NCBI GenBank assembly: GCA_964507925.1
Contig: CAZDRB010000005.1
Location: forward strand, 1-24,579
Direction: 5' to 3'
DNA: 24,579 bases
From: CAZDRB01 sp964507925
GTDB taxonomy: Bacteria; Patescibacteriota; Microgenomatia; UBA1400; UBA12108
Shown here: piece by piece, positions 1-5,135 of the stretch
How positions within the stretch are numbered: the first letter of the stretch is position 1
How the letters are laid out: each line of letters begins with the position of its first letter
Made by a program: the position numbers and the translations under genes
The notes under the pieces: model-generated
Databases searched by the model: none
Told to the model about the DNA's origin: nothing
What the model saw: only the letters and a program-made list of their open reading frames with translations

Positions 1-1
1 C

Positions 2-973
2 CAGTACAGCTCTGCTCAAGGAAGCCTGTCCTTTAGACAGGTGCTAGCGGAGCGGTTTACAGCTGACTGGGGACGAGAGGTGACACAAGAGAATATTTTG
101 ATTACGAGTGGGTCACAGCAAGCGATAGATTTGATTGGGAGGACATTTCTAAATTCTGGAGACACAGTTTTGACTGAGGATCCAACTTACTTTGTAGCTA
201 TATATGCATTTTCTGCGTATGCACCTAAATATAAGGCAGTAGACTGGAAAAAACCCAAGAGCTTGAGCGGCGCTAAGCTCGCATATGTGGTGCCGACATT
301 CGCGAATCCCACGGGTAATACTCTCACGCAGATAGAGCGGCAAGTGATAGGAGAGATGTTCAAGCAGGGCGAGACAATCCTAATAGAGGATGACCCATAT
401 AGCCAGCTATACTTTGGTCGTCGCCCACCGCGTCCAATTACTGCAGCACAGACTCGTAACGTGGTTTATATAACATCTCTATCCAAGATTGTCGGACCAG
501 CACTTCGCCTAGGGATTGTAGTCGCAGAAGAATCTTTAATTGCCGCACTGACACGTGTCAAGACTGGCATGGATTTGTGCACTAGTGCATTGACCCAGTC
601 TATAGCGGAGCAAGTATTATCTGATCCACGCTTTGACGTACATTTAGAGCGGATCCGAAAGTACTACGGGAGAAAAGCGCGGATCATGCTGGGTGCTCTG
701 AAAAAGAATATGCCAGCCAGGGTGACGTGGAGTAGGCCACAGGGCGGCATGTTTGTATGGGTCACGCTACCAGAACAGATAGATACAGCCGAGTTGTATG
801 AACAGGCTTTGGTAGCCAATGTAGCATTTGTGCCAGGGTATATTTTCCGTCCTGCGAGAGAACAATCCTCAAGTTTGCGACTAAGCTTTGCCACAGCTAG
901 TCCAGAGGAGATAAATCAGGGAATCAAAATACTTGCTCAGTTGATTGGGAAGGAGGTGAGAAAGTATGTGTGA
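2..973 (+). CDS. PLP-dependent aminotransferase (class I/II, 2-aminoadipate/MocR-like), 5'-truncated by window edge
   Basis: A fold-type I PLP enzyme that transfers an amino group between an amino acid and a 2-oxo acid; the substrate cannot be read from the sequence. The frame is open from base 2, and the residues before the first in-frame GTG at 41 (YSSAQGSLSFRQ) match the usual 'Y...G...LR' segment of the family. The true start therefore lies outside the window and GTG 41 is internal. Visible motifs are SGSQQAIDLI (cofactor phosphate region), PTFANPTG, EDDPYSQLYF (the Asp that contacts the pyridine N), and SLSKIVGPALRLG with the Schiff-base lysine. The C-terminal domain has GGMFVWVTLP and the Arg in LRLSFA that binds the substrate carboxylate. 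About 323 residues are present, against roughly 400 for the family. Its last codons carry the Shine-Dalgarno of the next small gene, which overlaps its stop. Confidence 0.88.
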   Translation, partial: QYSSAQGSLSFRQVLAERFTADWGREVTQENILITSGSQQAIDLIGRTFLNSGDTVLTEDPTYFVAIYAFSAYAPKYKAVDWKKPKSLSGAKLAYVVPTFANPTGNTLTQIERQVIGEMFKQGETILIEDDPYSQLYFGRRPPRPITAAQTRNVVYITSLSKIVGPALRLGIVVAEESLIAALTRVKTGMDLCTSALTQSIAEQVLSDPRFDVHLERIRKYYGRKARIMLGALKKNMPARVTWSRPQGGMFVWVTLPEQIDTAELYEQALVANVAFVPGYIFRPAREQSSSLRLSFATASPEEINQGIKILAQLIGKEVRKYV

Positions 974-1145
974 GAAATGTGATACCCATATGGACTATTG
1001 GATTGCAAGAGTGGCTAACTCTTCGATCCCGGACGCTGTGAAGCTGGCAGAAACTGCTGGCGAAGACATGTGCATCCATGGTCAGATTGTACTACTGCAA
1101 AAAGCTGTTGAAGTAACAGGCAAAGAACCAGGCACAATTATTTGA
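966..1145 (+). CDS. small cysteine-containing protein (59 aa), unknown function
   Basis: A 59-residue ORF beginning MCEKCDTHMDYW. Its ATG overlaps the aminotransferase stop, and a near-perfect Shine-Dalgarno, AGGAGGTGAG at 951-960, lies 5 bases upstream. That strongly supports translation coupled to the upstream gene. The N-terminus has a CxxC pair; a third Cys sits in a helical segment (GEDMCIHGQIVLLQ). I do not recognise the family. The protein at 1813-2025 has the same layout: it starts MC-x-x-C-acidic, has an internal Met-Cys, and then a hydrophobic IxLxQ-type helix. The two may be distant paralogues. CxxC suggests metal binding or redox activity, but with only three or four cysteines this is inference. 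Confidence 0.7.
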   Translation: MCEKCDTHMDYWIARVANSSIPDAVKLAETAGEDMCIHGQIVLLQKAVEVTGKEPGTII

Positions 1146-1147
1146 CG

Positions 1148-1176
1148 TTGAAATCAATTTAGCGAAAAGATATACT
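1148..1176 (+). promoter_or_regulatory. sigma70-type promoter for the small-gene pair at 1184
   Basis: TTGAAA at 1148-1153, a 17-base spacer, and TATACT at 1171-1176. The -10 ends 7 bases before the ATG at 1184, so the predicted transcription start falls on or next to the start codon. There is no Shine-Dalgarno. This predicts a leaderless mRNA. Confidence 0.6.
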
Positions 1177-1183
1177 TATTTTT

Positions 1184-1393
1184 ATGACCATGAATCATGA
1201 GCAAACTCCAGCAAGACCGCTCAAATTAAGACTAAAAAAAGTTTTACGTGAAATCGAGAGAGTTCCCAGGACCAGAGTGGTTGAAACACATCGGAATCCA
1301 TTTTTCTTTAGTGAAAGAGAAAAGCTAGAGATAGAGAGTATGAGATTTATGTTGCCTAGAGATAAAAATCCTGTAGAAGGAGGCGGAACGTGA
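1184..1393 (+). CDS. small basic protein (69 aa), unknown function
   Basis: An Arg/Lys-rich 69-residue protein. The N-terminal half is strongly basic (KLRLKKVLREIERVPRTR). The C-terminal half contains EREKLEIESMRFMLPRDK. No known domain is recognised. The core ExES-x3-MLP recurs in the next protein (1390-1605) with identical spacing, so the two look like tandem paralogues. The start at 1184 is chosen because a good promoter ends 7 bases upstream; ATG 1190 is an alternative. The last codons hold the Shine-Dalgarno AGGAGG (1378-1383) of the next gene, and the two ORFs overlap by GTGA, indicating translational coupling. Nucleic acid binding would fit the charge but is a guess. Confidence 0.62.
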   Translation: MTMNHEQTPARPLKLRLKKVLREIERVPRTRVVETHRNPFFFSEREKLEIESMRFMLPRDKNPVEGGGT

Positions 1394-1605
1394 AGTACAC
1401 AGTCGAAGCACTACAGCGAGAAGAAATGAGAGCGGCAAGAGAGATGGTATACGGGAGACCAAAAAAGTCAGGATTTATTAGGCCTACACACATTCCTCCA
1501 CGTGCGAGACACGAGGCAGAATCTCTCATGTGGATGCTCCCTGGACCTACTATCGATCGTTTGCGCGCCATGACCAATCTTGATTTGCCTCCCAATATTA
1601 AGTAA
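1390..1605 (+). CDS. small protein (71 aa), tandem paralogue of the preceding gene, unknown function
   Basis: GTG start at 1390 overlapping the previous stop by four bases, with AGGAGG at 1378-1383 at good spacing. The product has a charged N-terminal helix (VEALQREEMRAAREMVYG), a basic linker, and HEAESLMWMLPGP, which matches LEIESMRFMLPRD of the upstream gene. This is the only common motif I see. No recognised family, signal peptide or membrane segment. Together with the upstream gene it forms a two-gene unit of its own, because the next stretch (1606-1812) contains a new promoter and a terminator. Confidence 0.62.
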   Translation: MKYTVEALQREEMRAAREMVYGRPKKSGFIRPTHIPPRARHEAESLMWMLPGPTIDRLRAMTNLDLPPNIK

Positions 1606-1636
1606 TTTGGTACGCGAACTGATCTACTTTGTTATA

Positions 1637-1664
1637 TTGACCTCTTTTGCCAATTTGCTAATAT
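1637..1664 (+). promoter_or_regulatory. putative promoter of the 1671-1800 leader
   Basis: TTGACC at 1637-1642, a 16-base spacer and TAATAT at 1659-1664. Predicted start of transcription is about 1671. The gap between the preceding gene and ORF 1813 is 207 bases, and this is the best promoter I find in it. Confidence 0.5.
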
Positions 1665-1672
1665 TCTTGGTA

Positions 1673-1744
1673 ATGAGTATCTACCGCAGTAATATTACCT
1701 GCTTTAATATTAAACCCCTTACCAAAGGAGCGGGTCTGGCGTAG
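1673..1744 (+). CDS. putative 23-codon leader peptide
   Basis: A short ORF starting ATG 8 bases after the TAATAT box and ending at TAG 1742-1744. The product begins MSIYRSNITCFN and ends KGAGLA. It is placed like an attenuator leader peptide: a ribosome at its stop codon would cover GCGGGT (1730-1735), which can otherwise pair with the terminator. It lacks a run of one codon type, so what it would sense is unclear. It may be a chance ORF. Confidence 0.3.
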   Translation: MSIYRSNITCFNIKPLTKGAGLA

Positions 1745-1778
1745 ACAAATAAGTAAAATTATAAATACCCAAACCCGC
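1730..1778 (+). promoter_or_regulatory. candidate antiterminator pairing in the leader of ORF 1813/dprA
   Basis: GCGGGT (1730-1735) is complementary over six bases to ACCCGC (1773-1778), the 5' arm of the terminator at 1771-1795. The terminator's own 3' arm is a second copy of GCGGGT. This mutually exclusive pairing is the usual attenuator plan. Six base pairs over a 37-base loop is weak, so it is only a candidate. Confidence 0.3.
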
Positions 1779-1795
1779 AAACAAGCGGGTTTTTT
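1771..1795 (+). terminator. intrinsic terminator between the small genes and ORF 1813
   Basis: AAACCCGC (1771-1778) and GCGGGTTT (1785-1792) form an 8-bp stem around a six-base loop, and the 3' arm runs into a T tract ending at 1795. Only five bases separate it from the TAGGAGG Shine-Dalgarno (1801-1807) of ORF 1813. There is no room for a promoter in between, so the downstream genes must be reached by readthrough or by a promoter overlapping this hairpin. Confidence 0.75.
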
Positions 1796-1812
1796 GTTAT
1801 TAGGAGGAAAAA

Positions 1813-2025
1813 ATGTGTCGAGCGTGTGAATGTAGAGGCGAGATGAGATCAGTATTTATGAACTTGCCTCCTCATGCTGAGTTACGAGCTGTAGCTGCGG
1901 CAATTTTGAGGGTAGGCATGTGTCAGGAGGCTGTGATTACACTTGAACAAGTTGCGAGAGACCCACAATTATTACCGCACCGTCCTCCTCCCGTTGAGCA
2001 AGATACTCCGGGGGGAGGTCGGTGA
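1813..2025 (+). CDS. small cysteine-containing protein (70 aa), unknown function
   Basis: ATG at 1813 with Shine-Dalgarno TAGGAGG at 1801-1807. The protein begins MCRACECRGEM (CxxCxC), has a hydrophobic helical middle (ELRAVAAAILRVGMCQEAVITLEQVA) and ends in a Pro/Gly-rich tail. It resembles the 59-aa protein at 966-1145 in its MCxxC start and internal Met-Cys. The final codons contain GGGGGAGGT (2011-2019), probably the ribosome binding site of dprA. Unknown function. Three N-terminal cysteines in an MCxxCxC arrangement suggest a small metal site, which is inference. Its first-gene position after a terminator suggests controlled expression. Confidence 0.6.
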   Translation: MCRACECRGEMRSVFMNLPPHAELRAVAAAILRVGMCQEAVITLEQVARDPQLLPHRPPPVEQDTPGGGR

Positions 2026-2038
2026 TATTATTAATGGT

Positions 2039-2623
2039 GTGGGAGATTTGCACCTACTAGGGAATAGTGATTGTTTTGCGATGCGGCGAATACTGGTCGT
2101 GGGGACTAGATCAATGAGTCCGTATGGCGAGCTCATGACCAAGAGTTTTGTAAAAAAGCTTGTTGAGGAGGAGTGGTGTATAGTCTCTGGACTGGCGAGG
2201 GGGATTGATAAGATCGCGCATGAAACATGTCTGAATCAAGGCGGGAAAACGATTGCGGTCTTGGCTCATGGCCTGGACCTATGTTACCCTCCCGAGCACG
2301 AAAGATTGAAAAAGAGAATACTAGAAGCGAATGGACTACTCGTCAGCCAGTATGCAAATGGAGTCAAGGCAACTCCAGAAAAATTTAAGGAGCGTGACGC
2401 GGTTATGGTGAGGCTAGCTGAGGTTGTACTTGTCGTTGAGTCGCCGGTCAAAAGTGGGGTTAAAACTACGGTTGCGGCAGCGGCTGATCTAGGCCGAAAT
2501 GTCTATGTTGTACCTGGTCCTGTCACCCAATCTAGCTACCACGGCTCGGTTGAGATTATCCGTTCTGGCGGGATCCCGGTGTATAATCCAGAAGATTTAA
2601 TAAGGGAGTTGAGCTATACTTGA
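2039..2623 (+). CDS. dprA: DNA processing protein DprA/Smf, minimal Rossmann-domain form
   Basis: DprA binds incoming single-stranded DNA and loads RecA during natural transformation. The DprA-type Rossmann core is clear: GDLHLLG, ILVVGTRSMSPYG, IVSGLARGIDKIAH, GGKTIAVLAHGLDLCYP, a short VVESPVKSG segment, GRNVYVVPGPV and a C-terminal IRSGGIPVYNPEDLI. There is no N-terminal SAM-like or C-terminal winged-helix domain. The usual FPxRNR signature is changed to KFKERD. The start is uncertain. GTG 2039 keeps the whole core and does not overlap the upstream ORF. TTG 1943 would overlap it by 83 bases; ATG 2081 would cut off the GDLHLLG strand. GGGGGAGGT at 2011-2019 is rather far from 2039, so a non-canonical ATT at 2027 is also conceivable. 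Moderately diverged from typical DprA. Confidence 0.78.
   Translation: MGDLHLLGNSDCFAMRRILVVGTRSMSPYGELMTKSFVKKLVEEEWCIVSGLARGIDKIAHETCLNQGGKTIAVLAHGLDLCYPPEHERLKKRILEANGLLVSQYANGVKATPEKFKERDAVMVRLAEVVLVVESPVKSGVKTTVAAAADLGRNVYVVPGPVTQSSYHGSVEIIRSGGIPVYNPEDLIRELSYT
2615..2620 (+). promoter_or_regulatory. -10 element (TATACT) of pth, inside the end of dprA
   Basis: TATACT ends 8 bases before ATG 2629 and lies in the last codons of dprA. No convincing -35 and no Shine-Dalgarno at usable distance from 2629. Suggests an internal promoter with a leaderless transcript. Confidence 0.45.
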
Positions 2624-2628
2624 ACACT

Positions 2629-3159
2629 ATGAAGCTAATTGTAGGCCTTGGAAATCCTGGTGAAAAATACGAAAACACAAGACACAATGTGGGGTTTGTG
2701 GTGCTGGATAAACTTGCTGGTTCCGTAGAAGGTAATAAGTATCAGTTATCTAGCAAGTTTCATGCGGAGATACTACAGACGAATGAGTTTATTTTGGCTA
2801 AGCCCTTTACTTTTATGAATGAAAGTGGCAAGGCAGTTGCAGCGATCAAGAATTTTTACAAAATTGAAAACCAAGATATTTATGTCGTGCATGACGACCT
2901 AGATATTCCGCTTGGCAAATACAAAATAATGTTTGGCAAGGGACCGCAAATCCACCGCGGACTATTGTCGATTGAGGAAAAACTCGGGACCGATCAATTT
3001 TGGAATGTGCGTGTAGGTATAGAAAACCGCGAGGTACGCGGGAACAAAGGAGTGCCTGGAGTTGTGTACAGCCTAGAGGAGTTTGACGCACAGGAATCTG
3101 AGAGTTTGAAGAGAGTGGTTGAGCAGGTGAGTCGAGAGCTAGAAGGTGTGATAAGGTAG
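2629..3159 (+). CDS. pth: peptidyl-tRNA hydrolase
   Basis: Cleaves the ester bond of peptidyl-tRNAs released by drop-off, recycling the tRNA in the cytoplasm. Length 176 aa, slightly short for the family (about 185-195). Conserved segments: LIVGLGNPGEKYENTRHNVGF with catalytic His19, KPFTFMNESG with Asn64, VHDDLDIPLG with Asp89. One key position differs: the usual GHNGL loop reads IHRGL, so the conserved substrate-binding Asn is Arg110. Start at ATG 2629 gives the standard MKLIVGLGNPG; the upstream TTG at 2620 would add only three residues. A TATACT box 8 bases upstream suggests its own leaderless message. topA follows after five bases, so the two are probably cotranscribed. Confidence 0.93.
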   Translation: MKLIVGLGNPGEKYENTRHNVGFVVLDKLAGSVEGNKYQLSSKFHAEILQTNEFILAKPFTFMNESGKAVAAIKNFYKIENQDIYVVHDDLDIPLGKYKIMFGKGPQIHRGLLSIEEKLGTDQFWNVRVGIENREVRGNKGVPGVVYSLEEFDAQESESLKRVVEQVSRELEGVIR

Positions 3160-3164
3160 ACACT

Positions 3165-5135
3165 ATGGATTTGGTAATCGTCGAGTCTCCAACAAAAGCT
3201 AAGACACTTGCCAAGTTTTTGGGGGGTGGTTTTAAAATCGAGGCCTCGATGGGGCATGTGCGTGATCTGCCGGAAAAAGGCGGGGGTCTAGCAATTGATA
3301 TAGAACACAATTTTGAGCCCCAGTATGAAGTGCTCTCAAAGAAAAAGGCTCGAGTTGCGGATCTTAAGCGAATTGCAAAGAGTGCAAAAGTCGTATATTT
3401 GGCAACTGACCCTGATCGAGAGGGTGAGGCAATTGCGTATCATGTCCAGCACCTTCTAGGTAAGCACGATTTTCGGCGGGTGACATTTCATGAAATCACA
3501 AAAAGCGCAATTGAGGCTGCACTAAAAAAACCAGGTGAGGTCAATATTGAGCTAGTTAACGCCCAGCAAGCTCGCCGAGTGCTTGACCGACTAGTTGGAT
3601 ATTCTGTGTCTCCTGTTTTGTGGAAAAAGGTTAGGCGGGGGTTGTCGGCGGGCCGCGTGCAATCGGTTGCAGTCAGGCTCATTGTGGAGCGTGAGCGAGA
3701 AATCTTGGCGTTTGTCCCTGCCGAGTACTGGGAGATATATGTTGACCTCAAGCATGATAAGTCTGAGCAGCTCCGAGTTCAGCTAATAAAGATTGCGGGT
3801 AAGACCGCGAGCATTGATAACGAAGAAACCGCCAAAGAAGTAGTCGAACATCTCAATAAAGCAACTTACAAAGTATCCTCAGTTACGAGTCAAGAGCAGA
3901 AAAGCTCACCTTTTCCTCCTTTTACTACTTCGCTTTTACAAAGAGCCGGATCAAATACCTTTGGCTGGAGCGCGAAGATGACGATGCAGATCGCGCAGTC
4001 CTTGTATGAGAATGGTTTTATTACTTATCACCGTACTGATTCGTATCACTTGGCCGAGGAAGCGGTAAAAATGGCGAGGGAGTATATCGAGCAAACTTTT
4101 GGAAAAGAGTATTTGCCCGATAAGGCACGAGCATACAAGACAAAGTCCGCAAGCGCGCAGGAAGCCCATGAAGCGATCAGGCCAACTAGCGCTACTCGGT
4201 CCGGGAGCGAACTTGCGGGGAGCGGGATAACTTCTCGGCATCAAAAATTGTATGAACTGATTCGGACAAGATTTTTGCAGTGTCAGATGGCGGATGCTAG
4301 ATACGATAAAACTAGCATCTTGGTCGAAGCCCTTATCCCTGATCAGGATAAACTGTATCAGTTGCGAGCGGATGGGAAAAGATTGCTTTTTGATGGTTAC
4401 CTTAAGCTCGGCAAGACCGCTGAGGATGTATTTTTGCCTGAGTTAAGTGCGGAAGATCCACTTTCTTTGATTAAAGTTGACCCATTACAAAAATTTACAA
4501 ATCCACCAGCACGCTACAGCGAGGCGGGACTTATTAAGGAACTAGAGAAGCGAGGAATCGGAAGACCGTCAACGTACGCGGCGATCATCTCGACGATTCA
4601 GGATCGGGGATATGTGACAAAAGAAGAAAAGAGTTTCCACCCCACGGCGATTGGGGAAGCAGTCGTGGATTTTTTGATTGCTAACTTTGGTCAAGTATTT
4701 GCCTATGAGTTTACAGCCAAGATGGAGCAGGATCTGGATGAGATAGCTGAGGGAAGGAAAGATTGGGTGCCTACGGTCCGGGAGTTTTGGGAGCCACTTT
4801 CTGCACAGATCAAACAGGTCGAGGATACAGGGGTAAGAGTCAAGGTTCCGGTTGAGGAAACGGGGGAGAACTGTCCTGAGTGTAAGGAGGGGAGTGTTGT
4901 TATAAGAACTGGCAAATACGGCAAGTTTTTGTCTTGCTCGAGGTATCCCGAATGTAAGTATACAAAACCATATGTTGAATATATCCTCGGTGCAGTTTGC
5001 CCAGAGGATGGAGGTCGTGTAAAACAGATGAAGAGCAGGAAAGGTTACAAGTTTTTTGGATGCGAGAATTATCCAACTTGCAAATGGGCAGCGTGGAAGT
5101 TACCAACAAAATCGGATAAGATTGAGAACGTATGA
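3165..5135 (+). CDS. topA: DNA topoisomerase I (type IA)
   Basis: Relaxes negative supercoils by a single-strand break through a 5'-phosphotyrosine. 656 aa. The N-terminal Toprim domain has VIVESPTKAKTLAKFL and ATDPDREGEAIAYHV. The central gate has NAQQARRVLDRLVGY and RRGLSAGRVQSVA. The active site is FITYHRTDS with nucleophile Tyr288. The later gate segment is RYSEAGLIKELEKRGIGRPSTYA. Two C-terminal topo-type zinc ribbons follow: the first, starting CPEC near residue 570, has four Cys; the second has CPED in place of CxxC and keeps only three Cys, so it may not bind zinc normally. E. coli TopA is longer because it carries more zinc/ribbon repeats. The stop overlaps the RNR start by ATGA, giving a topA-RNR-thymidylate synthase chain. 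Confidence 0.96.
   Translation: MDLVIVESPTKAKTLAKFLGGGFKIEASMGHVRDLPEKGGGLAIDIEHNFEPQYEVLSKKKARVADLKRIAKSAKVVYLATDPDREGEAIAYHVQHLLGKHDFRRVTFHEITKSAIEAALKKPGEVNIELVNAQQARRVLDRLVGYSVSPVLWKKVRRGLSAGRVQSVAVRLIVEREREILAFVPAEYWEIYVDLKHDKSEQLRVQLIKIAGKTASIDNEETAKEVVEHLNKATYKVSSVTSQEQKSSPFPPFTTSLLQRAGSNTFGWSAKMTMQIAQSLYENGFITYHRTDSYHLAEEAVKMAREYIEQTFGKEYLPDKARAYKTKSASAQEAHEAIRPTSATRSGSELAGSGITSRHQKLYELIRTRFLQCQMADARYDKTSILVEALIPDQDKLYQLRADGKRLLFDGYLKLGKTAEDVFLPELSAEDPLSLIKVDPLQKFTNPPARYSEAGLIKELEKRGIGRPSTYAAIISTIQDRGYVTKEEKSFHPTAIGEAVVDFLIANFGQVFAYEFTAKMEQDLDEIAEGRKDWVPTVREFWEPLSAQIKQVEDTGVRVKVPVEETGENCPECKEGSVVIRTGKYGKFLSCSRYPECKYTKPYVEYILGAVCPEDGGRVKQMKSRKGYKFFGCENYPTCKWAAWKLPTKSDKIENV

Noticed and set aside
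41..43. GTG 41 as the start of the aminotransferase
   Set aside because: The frame is open to base 2 and the upstream residues match the family, so the gene is cut by the window edge.
1024..1034. TTCGATCCCGG resembling a tRNA T-arm
   Set aside because: No acceptor stem, anticodon arm or CCA fits around it; it lies inside the 59-aa ORF with a strong ribosome binding site. No tRNA found in the window.
966..2623. Recoded TGA (Gly) as in Gracilibacteria
   Set aside because: TGA stops many genes at sensible ends with coupled overlaps, and no conserved domain is interrupted by TGA.
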